Positions 1-9,372 of a DNA stretch of 64,000 nt are shown here, in pieces (position 1 is the first letter of the stretch; each line of letters opens with the position of its first letter). Made by a program: the position numbers and the translations under genes. The stretch lies in assembly GCA_002737365.1 (NCBI GenBank), contig NSIL01000002.1, positions 124,001-188,000 of the forward strand, written 5' to 3'. The stretch comes from Acidobacterium sp. (lineage in GTDB: Bacteria > Acidobacteriota > Vicinamibacteria > Vicinamibacterales > UBA2999). The notes under the pieces are model-generated. The model saw only the letters and a program-made list of their open reading frames with translations, had not been told where the DNA came from and searched no databases.

Positions 1-780
1 ATGACGGTACTGGTGTTCGATGAGATCACGACCGACAAGCCGCATGGGCCGCTGACCGAGAACCTGCACACCACGGGTGGTCGCAACAGCTCGGGCGAGC
101 AGACCATTTGGTGGCGCGGTGGTGGTCACAAGCGCCTCTACCGCATCATCGACTTCAAGCGCGACAAGGCCGGCATACCCGGCAAGGTTGCGACGATCGA
201 GTACGACCCCAACCGGTCGGCCCGAATCGCCTTGATCAACTACGCCGACGGCGAGAAGCGCTACATCCTGCAGCCGGTTGGGCTGAAGGTGGGTGACGCG
301 GTGATTGCCGGTCCGAACGTCGACATCCTGACCGGCAATTGCCTGCCGCTGAAGAACATCCCGCAGGGCACGATGGTCCACAACGTGGAGCTGAAGCCCG
401 GCAAGGGGGGCCAGATGGCGCGCAGCGCCGGCGCCGGGGTGCAGGTGGTGGCCAAGGAAGGCGACTACGTCTCGGTGAAGATGCCGTCGGGCGAGATTCG
501 CCGGATCTACCAGGACTGCCTGGCCACGATCGGCCAGGTCGGCAACATCGACCACGAGAACGTCTCGATCGGCAAGGCCGGCCGCAGCCGCTGGATGGGC
601 AAGCGTCCGCACGTTCGTGGCGTCGCCATGAACCCGGTCGATCACCCGCTCGGCGGTGGTGAAGGCAAGACCTCGGGCGGCCGTCACCCGGTGACGCCGT
701 GGGGCGTGCCGACCAAGGGCTACAAGACGCGCCGGCCGCAGCCGAGCGACAAGTTCATCGTTCAACGCCGAAGCAAATAA
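1..780 (+). CDS. rplB: 50S ribosomal protein L2, 5'-truncated by the window
   Basis: L2 binds 23S rRNA and supports the peptidyl-transferase centre. The frame is open from base 1 and begins at M-T-V-L, which in complete L2 proteins follows roughly a dozen N-terminal residues, so the true start lies upstream. The C-terminal signature [17 protein letters not shown] with its conserved His is intact. Three bases separate it from rpsS, and it is the first visible member of the S10 part of the superoperon. Confidence 0.97.
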   Translation: MTVLVFDEITTDKPHGPLTENLHTTGGRNSSGEQTIWWRGGGHKRLYRIIDFKRDKAGIPGKVATIEYDPNRSARIALINYADGEKRYILQPVGLKVGDAVIAGPNVDILTGNCLPLKNIPQGTMVHNVELKPGKGGQMARSAGAGVQVVAKEGDYVSVKMPSGEIRRIYQDCLATIGQVGNIDHENVSIGKAGRSRWMGKRPHVRGVAMNPVDHPLGGGEGKTSGGRHPVTPWGVPTKGYKTRRPQPSDKFIVQRRSK

Positions 781-783
781 TTT

Positions 784-1104
784 ATGAGCCGCTCACTCAA
801 AAAAGGCCCGTTCGTCGATACCCACCTCCTCGAAAAGGTCGAGGCGATGAATCGCGCCAGCGAAAAGAAGGTCGTCAAGACCTGGTCGCGCCGCTCGACC
901 GTGATTCCCGAGATGGTGGGACACACGTTGGCGGTGCACAACGGCAAGAAGTTCGTGCCGGTCTACCTGACCGAGAACATGGTGGGTCACAAGCTCGGCG
1001 AGTTCTCGCCGACGCGCGTGTTCAAGGGCCACTCGGCCCGCACCGACAAGTCGGCCTCGCCGGCTCCGGGCGGTGCGCCGTCGGCGCCGGCAGGAAAGGG
1101 CTAA
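784..1104 (+). CDS. rpsS: 30S ribosomal protein S19
   Basis: S19 sits in the 30S head beside S13. The start [12 protein letters not shown] is the classic N-terminus, and the core reads TRVFKGHSA. At 106 residues it is longer than the usual ~90 because of a Pro/Ala/Gly-rich tail (about residues 91-106). It lies 3 bases after rplB and 3 before rplV, indicating a polycistronic message. Confidence 0.97.
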   Translation: MSRSLKKGPFVDTHLLEKVEAMNRASEKKVVKTWSRRSTVIPEMVGHTLAVHNGKKFVPVYLTENMVGHKLGEFSPTRVFKGHSARTDKSASPAPGGAPSAPAGKG

Positions 1105-1107
1105 GCC

Positions 1108-1491
1108 ATGGTTCGCGCAGAGGCAACGGCCAAGTACATCCGCACCTCGGCCCAGAAGGCCGGGCTGGTGCTCGATTTGATCCGCGGCAAGGACGTGAAC
1201 ATGGCGCTGTCAGCGCTGCAGTTCAGCCGCAAGTCGGTGGCGCGCGACGTGGCCAAGGTGCTGCGGTCGGCGGTCGCCAACGCCCAGCAGCAGGACGCGT
1301 TCGGCGGCGATGTCGCCCGGCTCTTCGTCTCAAGCTGCTGCGCCAATAACGGCCCCTCGCAGAAGCGAGTGCGTCCCGCCCCGATGGGCCGGGCGTTCCG
1401 GATCGTGAAGCGGACCACGCACCTCACTGTGGCAGTGACGGAGCGGGCCCAGGTTATCAAGGCCGTCGCAGCCGTCGGGAAGGGACAGTAA
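1108..1491 (+). CDS. rplV: 50S ribosomal protein L22
   Basis: L22 lines the nascent-peptide exit tunnel. The protein has 127 residues, starting [21 protein letters not shown] and ending in the basic hairpin region that contacts 23S rRNA. A short insertion around residues 68-85, [14 protein letters not shown], falls where family members usually have a shorter segment containing NN. The gene precedes rpsC by a single base. Confidence 0.95.
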   Translation: MVRAEATAKYIRTSAQKAGLVLDLIRGKDVNMALSALQFSRKSVARDVAKVLRSAVANAQQQDAFGGDVARLFVSSCCANNGPSQKRVRPAPMGRAFRIVKRTTHLTVAVTERAQVIKAVAAVGKGQ

Positions 1492-1492
1492 C

Positions 1493-2233
1493 GTGGGCCA
1501 GAAAGTTCACCCTTACGGGTTTCGCATCGGGTTCAACAAGACCTGGAAGTCGCGCTGGTTCGCGACCAAGGACTACGCCAATCTTCTGCACGAAGACCTG
1601 GCGCTGAAGAAAGATCTGAAGAAGCGGTTCATGCACGCCGGTGTCGCGATGATCGAGATTGAGCGCGCGGCCCGCAACCTGAAGATCAACATCCACACCT
1701 CGCGGCCGGGCATCATCATTGGCCGCAAGGGACAGGAAGTCGACAAGCTGAAGCAGGAAATCCAGAAGCGGACCAACCGCGAGGTCTTCATCAACATCCA
1801 GGAAATCCAGAAGCCGGAACTGGATGCGCAGCTGGTCGGCGAGTCGGTGGCGATGCAGCTTGAGAAGCGCGTCGCGTTCCGCCGCGCCATGCGCAAGGCG
1901 GTCGAGTCGGCGCTGCGCTTCGGCGCGCGCGGCATCAAGGTGCGCGTCTCAGGCCGGCTGAACGGCGCGGAAATCGCCCGTTCGGAATGGTATCTGCACG
2001 GCCAATTGCCGCTGCAGACGCTGCGCGCCGACATTGATTACGGGTTCGCGGAAGCCAACACCACCTTCGGCAAGATTGGCGTCAAGGTGTGGCTCTACAA
2101 GGGTGAACGGTTGACGCCGCGCACCAGCCGCGAAGAAGAATTTGGCACCGGCGGTGGGGGTGGCGGTCGTGATCGCGACCGCGACCGCGGCCCGCGTCGT
2201 CCGCAGGGCGACCGTCCCGGAGCACGAGGCTAA
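1493..2233 (+). CDS. rpsC: 30S ribosomal protein S3
   Basis: S3 forms part of the mRNA entry site. It uses a GTG start, giving the usual [17 protein letters not shown]-terminus. The KH type II domain carries [10 protein letters not shown] near residues 75-85, followed by the S3 C-terminal domain. At 246 residues it has an extra Gly-rich then Arg/Asp-rich tail (about residues 215-246, including [12 protein letters not shown]). A similar tail ends the PNPase encoded at 59525-61720. Confidence 0.97.
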   Translation: MGQKVHPYGFRIGFNKTWKSRWFATKDYANLLHEDLALKKDLKKRFMHAGVAMIEIERAARNLKINIHTSRPGIIIGRKGQEVDKLKQEIQKRTNREVFINIQEIQKPELDAQLVGESVAMQLEKRVAFRRAMRKAVESALRFGARGIKVRVSGRLNGAEIARSEWYLHGQLPLQTLRADIDYGFAEANTTFGKIGVKVWLYKGERLTPRTSREEEFGTGGGGGGRDRDRDRGPRRPQGDRPGARG

Positions 2234-2238
2234 CCACC

Positions 2239-2661
2239 ATGTTGATGCCGAAGAAGGTCAAGTACCGGAAGCAGCAGCGCGGCCGCATGCGCGGCAAGGC
2301 GTGGCGCGGCTCCGACGTGTCGTTCGGTGACTTCGGGCTGAAGGCCCTGGAGCCCTGCTGGCTGACCGATCGCCAGATTGAAGCGGCCCGCATCGCGATG
2401 ACGCGGTTCGTGAAGCGCGGTGGCAAGGTGTGGGTGCGGGTGTTCCCCGACAAGCCGATCACCAAGAAGCCCCAGGAAACCCGCATGGGCAAGGGCAAGG
2501 GCGCGCCCGAGGGCTGGGTCTGCGTGATCAAGCCCGGACGCATCCTGTTCGAGATGAACGGTGTGCCGGCGAGCGAAGCGCGCCGGGCGTTCGAACTGGC
2601 AGGCGCGAAGCTGCCGATCATGACCAAGTTCGCGACGCGGTTTGCCCAGGAGAAAGCGTGA
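2239..2661 (+). CDS. rplP: 50S ribosomal protein L16
   Basis: L16 is needed for late 50S assembly and contacts A-site tRNA. The 140-residue product starts [19 protein letters not shown] and contains [20 protein letters not shown], the conserved core. The stop codon overlaps the next start as TGATG, suggesting translational coupling to rpmC. Confidence 0.97.
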   Translation: MLMPKKVKYRKQQRGRMRGKAWRGSDVSFGDFGLKALEPCWLTDRQIEAARIAMTRFVKRGGKVWVRVFPDKPITKKPQETRMGKGKGAPEGWVCVIKPGRILFEMNGVPASEARRAFELAGAKLPIMTKFATRFAQEKA

Positions 2662-2849
2662 TGAAGGCCGCTGAATTGAGAGACATGGACGTCGCGACGC
2701 TGCAGGCGAAGACGCAGGAAATCGACGATCAGTTGTTCCGGATGCGGATCCAGAAGTCGATGGGCCAGCTGGAGGCCCCCGGGAAGATCAAGACGGTGCG
2801 CCGCGAACGCGCGCGCATCCTCACGGTGTTGAAAGAGAAGGCGAAATAG
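2661..2849 (+). CDS. rpmC: 50S ribosomal protein L29
   Basis: A small 62-residue protein near the tunnel exit. It starts [14 protein letters not shown] and has the two-helix L29 pattern with [15 protein letters not shown]. The start ATG shares one base with the rplP stop. Earlier in-frame readings run back into rplP, so the coupled ATG is the natural start. Confidence 0.95.
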   Translation: MKAAELRDMDVATLQAKTQEIDDQLFRMRIQKSMGQLEAPGKIKTVRRERARILTVLKEKAK

Positions 2850-2851
2850 CC

Positions 2852-3106
2852 ATGGCGGGCAAAGCGGAAGTCCAGGGCGTGGTGGTGAGCGACAAGATGC
2901 AGAAGAGCTGCATTGTCGCCACCGAACGGCGCGTGCAGCACGGCCTTTACGGCAAGATGCAGAAGCGCACCTCGCGCTTCGTCGCGCACGATGAGAACAA
3001 CGACGCGAAGCTCGGCGACACCGTGGTGATCGCTGAATCGCGGCCGCTCAGCAAGCGCAAGCGCTGGGCCTTGGTGCGCGTCGTCGAGCGCGCGGCGCAG
3101 GTTTAG
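2852..3106 (+). CDS. rpsQ: 30S ribosomal protein S17
   Basis: An 84-residue OB-fold protein that binds 16S rRNA early in assembly. The core [14 protein letters not shown] and the conserved [15 protein letters not shown] near the C-terminus are present. It starts 2 bases after rpmC. Confidence 0.96.
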   Translation: MAGKAEVQGVVVSDKMQKSCIVATERRVQHGLYGKMQKRTSRFVAHDENNDAKLGDTVVIAESRPLSKRKRWALVRVVERAAQV

Positions 3107-3114
3107 GAGACGCC

Positions 3115-3483
3115 ATGATCCAGATGCGATCGATTCTCGACGTCGCCGATAATTCAGGCGCGCGCAAGATTTCGGTGATCAACCCGCTTGGCGGGTCGAC
3201 CGGGCGCATTGCCTATCTTGGCGACATCGTCACCGCCAACGTCAAGGAAGCGACTCCGGATGGCACCGTCAAAAAAGGCCAGGTCGTCAAGGCCGTGATT
3301 GTTCGGGTGCACAAGGAACAGCGCCGGAAAGACGGCAGCTACATCCGGTTCGACCGCAATGCGGCCGTGCTGATTAACGACGCGGGCGAACCGATTGGCA
3401 CCCGCGTGTTCGGGCCGGTGGCCCGCGAACTGCGCGAGCGTCGGTTCATGAAGATCGTCTCGCTCGCACCCGAGGTGCTGTAA
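3115..3483 (+). CDS. rplN: 50S ribosomal protein L14
   Basis: The product has 122 residues, exactly the family length. It starts [18 protein letters not shown] and ends [14 protein letters not shown], both classic. L14 sits at the inter-subunit face next to L19. A GGAGAC Shine-Dalgarno-like stretch lies 5-10 bases before the ATG. Confidence 0.98.
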   Translation: MIQMRSILDVADNSGARKISVINPLGGSTGRIAYLGDIVTANVKEATPDGTVKKGQVVKAVIVRVHKEQRRKDGSYIRFDRNAAVLINDAGEPIGTRVFGPVARELRERRFMKIVSLAPEVL

Positions 3484-3487
3484 GACC

Positions 3488-3811
3488 ATGGCAATGTCGA
3501 TTCGCAAAAACGACCAGGTCATCGTCCGCGCCGGCAAGGATCGCGGCAAGCGCGGCCGCGTGCTGTCGGTGCTGCCCGAGAAGAACCGGGTCATCGTCGA
3601 GGGCGTCAACCTGATCAAGCGGCACACCAAGCCGAACCCCCAGAAGAACATCAAGGGCGGGATCGTCGAGCGTGAGGCCGCAATTCATGCCAGTAACGTG
3701 ATGCTGGTCGATCCGGAGACCAACCAGCCGACGCGCATCGGCAGCAAGACGCTGCCCGATGGTACGCGCGTGCGGGTCGGCCGCAAGAGCGGCGCGGTGG
3801 TGGACAAATGA
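3488..3811 (+). CDS. rplX: 50S ribosomal protein L24
   Basis: L24 starts 50S assembly. The 107-residue protein has the KOW motif near its N-terminus, [20 protein letters not shown], followed by the [11 protein letters not shown] signature. Its last codons overlap the rplE start by 4 bases (ATGA). Confidence 0.97.
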   Translation: MAMSIRKNDQVIVRAGKDRGKRGRVLSVLPEKNRVIVEGVNLIKRHTKPNPQKNIKGGIVEREAAIHASNVMLVDPETNQPTRIGSKTLPDGTRVRVGRKSGAVVDK

Positions 3812-4386
3812 GCAAGGCAAAAGCAACCGGCACGACTCTTCGCCTCCGCGACAAGTACCGCGGCGAGGTGATCCCCGCGCTCCAGAAGGAGTTCGGCTAC
3901 AAAAACGTCATGGCCGTGCCCAAGGTCACCAAGGTGGTGGTCAACATGGGCCTCGGTGAGGCGACCCAGAACGCCAAGGTCATCGACACCGGCGCCGAAG
4001 AGCTCGGCAAGATCACCGGCCAGAAGGCCGCCGTGCGCAAGGCCAAGAAGTCGATCGCCCAGTTCAAGGTGCGCCAGGGCCAGCCGATCGGCGCCATGGT
4101 TACGCTTCGCGGCAACCGGATGTATGAGTTTCTCGACCGACTGGTCAGCATTGCGCTGCCGCGCGTTCGCGACTTCCGCGGCGTCTCGCCGAAGGGCTTC
4201 GACGGCCGCGGCAACTACACGCTCGGCCTCAAGGACCAGCTGATTTTTTTGGAGATCGATTACCTCAAGGTGGACAAGAGCCGCGGCATGAACGTGAGCG
4301 TGGTGACCACCGCCAAGACCGACGAAGAGGCCCGCCGGCTGTTGCAGCTGATGGGCATGCCGTTCAGAACGAACGCAGGGAGCTAA
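3808..4386 (+). CDS. rplE: 50S ribosomal protein L5
   Basis: L5 binds 5S rRNA and contacts P-site tRNA. The 192-residue product has the signature VVNMGLGEA and the C-terminal [17 protein letters not shown] block. A short N-terminal extension, [14 protein letters not shown], precedes the usual start region. It overlaps rplX by 4 bases, the standard coupled arrangement. Confidence 0.97.
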   Translation: MSKAKATGTTLRLRDKYRGEVIPALQKEFGYKNVMAVPKVTKVVVNMGLGEATQNAKVIDTGAEELGKITGQKAAVRKAKKSIAQFKVRQGQPIGAMVTLRGNRMYEFLDRLVSIALPRVRDFRGVSPKGFDGRGNYTLGLKDQLIFLEIDYLKVDKSRGMNVSVVTTAKTDEEARRLLQLMGMPFRTNAGS

Positions 4387-4389
4387 GAC

Positions 4390-4575
4390 GTGGCCACAAG
4401 CGCGAAGAAAGCACGCGAATTAAAGACTCTGAAGTTTCCGGTGCGTCACCGCAACCGGTGCCGCCGTTGTGGCCGCTCGCGCGCGTACATGCGCAAGTTC
4501 GCGCTGTGCCGTTTGTGTTTCCGTGAGCTCGCCCTGACCGGGGACGTGGCTGGCGTGACCAAAAGCAGTTGGTAA
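4390..4575 (+). CDS. rpsN: 30S ribosomal protein S14, zinc-ligand type
   Basis: A short 61-residue S14 (type Z) with a GTG start. Two C-x2-C pairs, C24/C27 and C40/C43, form the predicted zinc site. It assembles into the 30S head. A 61-base gap follows before rpsH; it holds GC-rich sequence with no clear hairpin terminator. Confidence 0.95.
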   Translation: MATSAKKARELKTLKFPVRHRNRCRRCGRSRAYMRKFALCRLCFRELALTGDVAGVTKSSW

Positions 4576-4636
4576 GGACTCATCAGCCGCCGGCGCGCAA
4601 GCGCCTAAGGGCTGGTCTGAAGGATAGAGAGAAACG

Positions 4637-5050
4637 ATGACAGATCCGATTGCTGACATGTTGACCCGGATCCGCAACGCCGTCACGGCGCGCCACGCGC
4701 GCGTCGAGATGCCGGCGTCGAAGCTGAAGGCCGAGATTGCTCGGATTCTGCAGGACGAGGGCTATATCTCGGGTTTCAAGATGGTGGAGACCCCGGCCGA
4801 GCGGACGGGGAAGGCACCGCGCCAGCAGATGCGGATGTTCCTGAAGTACGGTCCCGGCGGAGAGAAGGCCATTTCGGGCATCTCGCGCGTCAGCCGTCCG
4901 GGCCGTCGCGTCTACACCGGCACCGGCGAAGTGCCGTCGGTCCTCGGTGGACTCGGTGTGACCATCCTGACGACATCGCGCGGAGTGATGACCGGCCGGG
5001 CCGCCAAGCAGGCTGGCGTCGGCGGCGAAATCCTCTGCAACGTTTGGTAA
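4637..5050 (+). CDS. rpsH: 30S ribosomal protein S8
   Basis: A primary 16S rRNA binding protein of 137 residues. It starts MTDPIADMLTRIRNA and ends with the S8 signature TSRGVMTGRAAKQAGVGGE and ILCNVW. GAGAGAAACG precedes the ATG. In many bacteria S8 represses the spc operon by binding the rplE region; no such site was tested here. Confidence 0.97.
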   Translation: MTDPIADMLTRIRNAVTARHARVEMPASKLKAEIARILQDEGYISGFKMVETPAERTGKAPRQQMRMFLKYGPGGEKAISGISRVSRPGRRVYTGTGEVPSVLGGLGVTILTTSRGVMTGRAAKQAGVGGEILCNVW

Positions 5051-5068
5051 GGGGAAACGGTTAAGCCC

Positions 5069-5605
5069 ATGTCACGAATTGGAAAGAAACCAATCACCAT
5101 CCCGAAGGGGGTGACCATCAAGGTCGACGGCGCGGCTGTCGACGTGAAGGGCCCCAAGGGACAGCTCAAGCAGCCGCTGCCGCCCGGCGTGACCGCCGCG
5201 GTCGAAGACGGCACTCTGGTCACGAGGAAGATCTCGGACGACCGGCAGCTCGACAAGTTCCACGGGCTGGCGCGCAGCCTGGTCAACAACGCCGTAATCG
5301 GCGTGACCGAAGGCTGGAAGCGTGAACTCGATATTGTCGGCGTCGGCTACCGCGCCGAGATGAAAGGCCAGCAGGTGCATCTGGCGCTCGGCTATTCGCA
5401 TCCGGTGGTGTTCGACATCCCGAAGGGAATCGACGTCGTCATCGACAAGCAGACCCACATCACCGTGACGGGCGTCGATCGGCAGTTGGTGGGCCAGGTT
5501 GCCGCCAACCTGCGCAGCTTGCGCAAGCCCGACCCGTACCAGCAGAAGGGTGTCCGCTACACGGGCGAAGTGCTGAAGAAGAAGGCCGGAAAGACCGGAG
5601 CGTAG
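5069..5605 (+). CDS. rplF: 50S ribosomal protein L6
   Basis: The 178-residue product begins [15 protein letters not shown] and contains two L6 folds, with the C-terminal signature [16 protein letters not shown]. It lies near the sarcin-ricin loop in the 50S. It starts 18 bases after rpsH and 2 bases separate it from rplR. Confidence 0.98.
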   Translation: MSRIGKKPITIPKGVTIKVDGAAVDVKGPKGQLKQPLPPGVTAAVEDGTLVTRKISDDRQLDKFHGLARSLVNNAVIGVTEGWKRELDIVGVGYRAEMKGQQVHLALGYSHPVVFDIPKGIDVVIDKQTHITVTGVDRQLVGQVAANLRSLRKPDPYQQKGVRYTGEVLKKKAGKTGA

Positions 5606-5607
5606 TT

Positions 5608-5982
5608 ATGCAGATCAAAACCAAGGAAGATCGCCGCGATCGGATCAAGTTCCGGATCCGCAAGAAGATGGCCGGCACGTCCGACAAGCCGCGCCTGAGC
5701 GTGTTTCGCAGCGTGTCGCACATCTACGTCCAGGTGATTGACGATCGCACCGGCCAGACCGTGGCGTCGGCGTCGAGCATCGACGCCGTGGTCAAGGGCC
5801 AGATGCCGAAGGGCGTCGCCGGCGGCAACCTCAAGGGCGCCGAGCTGGTGGGCACCGCGATCGCCGAGCGGCTGAAGCAAAAGGGCATTACCAAGGTGGT
5901 GTTCGATCGGAACGGGTTCCTGTACCACGGGCGCGTGCGCGCCGTGGCCGAGGCCGCCCGCACCGCCGGTCTGGAATTTTAG
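5608..5982 (+). CDS. rplR: 50S ribosomal protein L18
   Basis: L18 binds 5S rRNA together with L5. The protein has 124 residues, with [13 protein letters not shown] sequence ([19 protein letters not shown]) and the end [20 protein letters not shown]. It fits tightly between rplF and rpsE. Confidence 0.97.
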   Translation: MQIKTKEDRRDRIKFRIRKKMAGTSDKPRLSVFRSVSHIYVQVIDDRTGQTVASASSIDAVVKGQMPKGVAGGNLKGAELVGTAIAERLKQKGITKVVFDRNGFLYHGRVRAVAEAARTAGLEF

Positions 5983-5989
5983 AGGTCAT

Positions 5990-6517
5990 ATGATTCGGAC
6001 ACGCGAAAAGATCGACCCGGCGCAGCTCGACCTCAAGGACACGGTGGTTTCCATCAACCGTGTCACCAAGGTGGTCAAGGGCGGCAAGAACCTGAGCTTC
6101 AGCGCGCTGGTCGTCGTCGGTGACGCCCACGGGGTCGTCGGTTACGGCGTCGGCAAGGCGAAGGAAGTGCCCTCGGCGATCAAGAAGGGCATCGAGGCCG
6201 CCAAGAAAAACCTGATCCGCGTACCGGTGCAGGGCACCACCGTGCCACACCCGATCGTCGGTCGCTACGGCGCCGGCCGCGTGCTGCTGAAGCCCGCGCC
6301 GGACGGCACCGGCATCATCGCCGGCGCCGCGGTGCGTGCGGTGGTGGAAGCGGCGGGCGTGACCAACGTGCTGACCAAGTCGCTCGGCTCAGCCAACCCG
6401 CACAACGTGGTGCGCGCGGCGTTCACGGCACTGAAGGAACTGAAGGACCCGGGCAAGCTGATGCGGCTGCGCGGCAAGGACACGCTTGAAGAGCTGGCCG
6501 GCGGCCGGACCGCGTAA
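5990..6517 (+). CDS. rpsE: 30S ribosomal protein S5
   Basis: S5 supports decoding fidelity at the mRNA entry tunnel. The 175-residue product has the N-terminal dsRNA-binding S5 domain with [20 protein letters not shown], then the C-terminal domain with [20 protein letters not shown] 47-base gap follows, which carries a perfect palindromic repeat (6526-6547). Confidence 0.98.
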   Translation: MIRTREKIDPAQLDLKDTVVSINRVTKVVKGGKNLSFSALVVVGDAHGVVGYGVGKAKEVPSAIKKGIEAAKKNLIRVPVQGTTVPHPIVGRYGAGRVLLKPAPDGTGIIAGAAVRAVVEAAGVTNVLTKSLGSANPHNVVRAAFTALKELKDPGKLMRLRGKDTLEELAGGRTA

Positions 6518-6525
6518 GTAACGGT

Positions 6526-6547
6526 CGACAAACCTGAAGGTTTGTCG
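6526..6547. repeat. Short palindromic repeat, family A, intergenic copy
   Basis: A perfect 10-bp inverted repeat (arms CGACAAACCT and AGGTTTGTCG, 2-base loop) sits between rpsE and rpmD. A copy identical over 26 bases, including the asymmetric GCCAC-side flank, lies in reverse orientation inside smc at 48478-48501. It has no T-run, so it is more likely a dispersed element or RNA processing hairpin than an intrinsic terminator. Confidence 0.8.
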
Positions 6548-6564
6548 CCACAGGACAAAGAACA

Positions 6565-6771
6565 ATGGCGAAGGCGAAGCAAGCAAAGCAGGCGGCGAAG
6601 ACCGTGACGATCAAGCTCACCAAGAGCCCGATCGGCTTCAACAAGTACCAGGCCACGGTGGTCCAGGGTATCGGCCTGCGCAAGATCAACCATTCGGTGA
6701 CCCTGGCGGACACGCCCGAGACCCGCGGCATGATCTTCAAGGTTCGTCACCTCGTGACGGTGAGCGAGTAA
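6565..6771 (+). CDS. rpmD: 50S ribosomal protein L30
   Basis: The product has 68 residues, slightly longer than the usual ~60 because of a Lys/Ala-rich N-terminus ([14 protein letters not shown]). The core [21 protein letters not shown] and the end [13 protein letters not shown] identify L30. It is spaced 3 bases from rplO. Confidence 0.95.
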   Translation: MAKAKQAKQAAKTVTIKLTKSPIGFNKYQATVVQGIGLRKINHSVTLADTPETRGMIFKVRHLVTVSE

Positions 6772-6774
6772 TTT

Positions 6775-7266
6775 ATGAGTCTCGATAAGCTGAAGCCGGC
6801 CGACCGCTCGAAGTTCAAGAAGAAGCGGGTCGGGCGCGGTCCCGGTTCGGGCCTGGGCAAGACCTCGGGCCGCGGCCACAAGGGCGCGCAGTCGCGCTCG
6901 GGCTACGCCTTCAAGCGCGGCTTCGAAGGTGGCCAGATGCCGCTGCACCGCCGGGTGCCGAAGCGCGGCTTCACCAACATCTTCCGCACCGAGTATGACG
7001 TGGTGAATCTCGATCAGCTCGAGGCCGCGTTCGACACCGGCGCGACGGTGACCGTCGAGACCCTGCGCGCGCACGGTCTCGTCAGCAGCCGCACCTCGCT
7101 CGTCAAGGTTCTCGGTCGCGGGGAACTGACCAAGGCGCTGACGGTGGTCGCCCATAAGTTCAGCGGAAAAGCCGCCGAGAAGGTGGCCGCCGCCGGTGGC
7201 CGGACCGAGGCCATCCCGGACGGCACAACCGCCGTCCCAGATGGTTCGGTTAAGGCCGAAGCGTAG
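6775..7266 (+). CDS. rplO: 50S ribosomal protein L15
   Basis: A late 50S assembly protein of 163 residues. The Gly/Arg-rich N-terminal region ([20 protein letters not shown]) is characteristic, followed by the globular domain. The last ~15 residues form an Ala/Pro/Asp-rich tail. secY begins 26 bases downstream. Confidence 0.97.
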   Translation: MSLDKLKPADRSKFKKKRVGRGPGSGLGKTSGRGHKGAQSRSGYAFKRGFEGGQMPLHRRVPKRGFTNIFRTEYDVVNLDQLEAAFDTGATVTVETLRAHGLVSSRTSLVKVLGRGELTKALTVVAHKFSGKAAEKVAAAGGRTEAIPDGTTAVPDGSVKAEA

Positions 7267-7292
7267 CAATCAGTAAATAACTGAGGGCTGTT

Positions 7293-8681
7293 GTGCTGGA
7301 TACACTGAAGAATCTGTTCGCCGTCGCGGACCTCCGCAACCGAGTGCTGTTTACGCTCGGCATGCTGGCGGTGTATCGCGTCGGCAACTTCATCCCGACG
7401 CCCGGAGTCAATTCCGAGGCGCTGCGGATCATGTCGGAACAGGCGCAGAACTCGATGTTCGGCCTCTACGACATGTTCACGGGCGGCAGCTTGTCGCGCG
7501 TCACCATTTTCGCGCTCGGCGTGATGCCGTACATCAGTTCGTCGATCATCCTGCAGCTGTTGACGGTGGTGTGGCCGTACCTCGAGCGGTTGTCGAAGGA
7601 AGGCGAACTGGGCCGCCGCAAGATTACCCAGTACACGCGCTACCTGACGCTGCTGCTCGCGGGCGTGCAGTCGCTCGGCATCGCCATTTTCCTCGAGCGC
7701 CAGACCGAGATCGCCGGTGGCCTGCCGCTGGTTTATGAGACGGGCTGGAGCTTCCGCCTGATGGCGATGCTGACGCTGACCACCGGCACCATGTTCATCA
7801 TGTGGCTGGGTGAGCAGATTACCGAGCGCGGCATCGGCAACGGCATGTCGCTGATCATCTTCGCTGGTATCGTCGTCAACTTCCCGCGCGCGGTGATTGC
7901 CACCATCGACCAGATGCAGACCGGCCAGATCGGCCTGCTGACGCTGGCGTTCCTGGTGGTGCTGATGGTCGGCGTGATCGGCGCGATCATCTACGTCGAG
8001 CGTGGCCATCGCCGCATCACGGTGCAATACGCCAAGCGGGTGGTGGGCCGCCGCCAGTACGGCGGGTCGAGCACGCACATCCCGCTCAAGGTCAACACCG
8101 GCGGCGTGATCCCGGTGATCTTCGCCAGCTCGATCCTGACCTTCCCGCAGACGCTGTCGGGCATGTTCACGCCGGGCGGCTACGCCGACGCGGCGGTGCG
8201 GCAGATTGGCTACGGCATGCCGCTCTACAACCTGCTCTACGTGGTGGGCATCATCTTCTTCGCGTATTTCTATACTGCGATCATCTTCAATCCGGATGAC
8301 GTCTCGGAGAACATGCGCAAGTACGGCGGCTTCATCCCGGGCATTCGTCCCGGCAAGCGGACCGCCGAATACATCGACACCATTCTGGCGCGCATCACGA
8401 TTGTCGGCGCGGTCTACCTGGCGATGGTGGCAATCCTGCCGGAGTTCCTGCTGACCGGCTTCAAGGTGGCGCCGATTCCGTTCATCGGCGAGTCGCTCGA
8501 CGCGATTCTGCCGCGCGTGGTCACGCAGGGCTTGAACGTGCAGTTCTTCTTCGGCGGCACGTCGCTCCTGATCGTGGTCGGGGTGGCCATGGATACCGTG
8601 AACCAGGTCGAGTCGCAGTTGATCATGCGGCACTACGACGGGTTCATGAAAAAGACGCGAATCCGGGGACGGCGCGGCTAA
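7293..8681 (+). CDS. secY: Protein translocase channel subunit SecY
   Basis: The central pore of the Sec translocon in the cytoplasmic membrane. The 462-residue protein uses a GTG start (MLDTLKNLFAVADLRNRVLF) and shows ten hydrophobic segments. The conserved GIGNGMSLIIFAGIV and the cytoplasmic loop KYGGFIPGIRPGKRTAEY are present. It lies in the normal spc position, followed after 1 base by adk. Confidence 0.98.
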   Translation: MLDTLKNLFAVADLRNRVLFTLGMLAVYRVGNFIPTPGVNSEALRIMSEQAQNSMFGLYDMFTGGSLSRVTIFALGVMPYISSSIILQLLTVVWPYLERLSKEGELGRRKITQYTRYLTLLLAGVQSLGIAIFLERQTEIAGGLPLVYETGWSFRLMAMLTLTTGTMFIMWLGEQITERGIGNGMSLIIFAGIVVNFPRAVIATIDQMQTGQIGLLTLAFLVVLMVGVIGAIIYVERGHRRITVQYAKRVVGRRQYGGSSTHIPLKVNTGGVIPVIFASSILTFPQTLSGMFTPGGYADAAVRQIGYGMPLYNLLYVVGIIFFAYFYTAIIFNPDDVSENMRKYGGFIPGIRPGKRTAEYIDTILARITIVGAVYLAMVAILPEFLLTGFKVAPIPFIGESLDAILPRVVTQGLNVQFFFGGTSLLIVVGVAMDTVNQVESQLIMRHYDGFMKKTRIRGRRG

Positions 8682-8682
8682 G

Positions 8683-9372
8683 GTGGCCCTCAACCTCGTG
8701 ATGCTTGGCCCGCCGGGGGCGGGCAAGGGCACGCAGGCGGAACGATTCGCCCGCGAGCATGGGATTCCCAAGGTCTCGACCGGGGATATCCTGCGCGAAG
8801 CGGTGCACAGCGGAACGGCGCTGGGCCAGGCGGTGCAAGCCGTGATGGAACGCGGCGAGCTGGTGAGCGACGACCTGATCATCGGCATCGTCGGCGAGCG
8901 GTTGACGCGGCCGGATGCGCTGGCCGGGTTCGTACTCGACGGGTTTCCGCGCACCGCGGCGCAAGCCAAGGCGCTGGATGAGATTACGGCGTTGCGGGGA
9001 CCGGTGATTTGCGTCGAAATCAAGGTCCCGGACGAGGAACTGGTGCGGCGGGTGCGGGGCCGGCGGGTGTGTGACGACTGCGGCGCCAACGCCGACGCGT
9101 TCGAGCACAAGCCGGATGCGCTGTCGGACTTGTGCCAGAACACCGAACGGTGCCGCGCGGTCGGCCCGAAGTGGGTGGCGCGCTCGGACGACTCGGAGAC
9201 GGTGGTCCGCGAGCGCCTGAAGATTTACTGGCGCGATACGCGGCCGATGATTGAGTACTACAGCGCGCGGCCGACGTTTCGCGTGATTGACGGCTTGCAG
9301 TCGCCCGAACAGGTGCGCGAGGCGCTGGTCGGGGCGGTGGCTTCGGCGCTGGGACGGCCGGTGGCGCAGTGA
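8683..9372 (+). CDS. adk: Adenylate kinase, zinc-type LID
   Basis: Converts ATP + AMP to 2 ADP in the cytoplasm. The start is GTG. The P-loop GPPGAGKGT is at residues 9-17 and FVLDGFPRT, the NMP-binding region, near residues 83-91. The LID holds C130, C133, C151 and C157, with longer spacing than in typical zinc-LID enzymes. At 229 residues it is the long form. The stop overlaps map by 4 bases. Confidence 0.96.
   Translation: MALNLVMLGPPGAGKGTQAERFAREHGIPKVSTGDILREAVHSGTALGQAVQAVMERGELVSDDLIIGIVGERLTRPDALAGFVLDGFPRTAAQAKALDEITALRGPVICVEIKVPDEELVRRVRGRRVCDDCGANADAFEHKPDALSDLCQNTERCRAVGPKWVARSDDSETVVRERLKIYWRDTRPMIEYYSARPTFRVIDGLQSPEQVREALVGAVASALGRPVAQ

Noticed and set aside
7014..9143. 709-codon open frame on the minus strand across rplO, secY and adk
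   Set aside because: It is antisense to three certain genes, has Arg/His/Asp-rich composition and no recognisable domain. It results from high GC at third codon positions.
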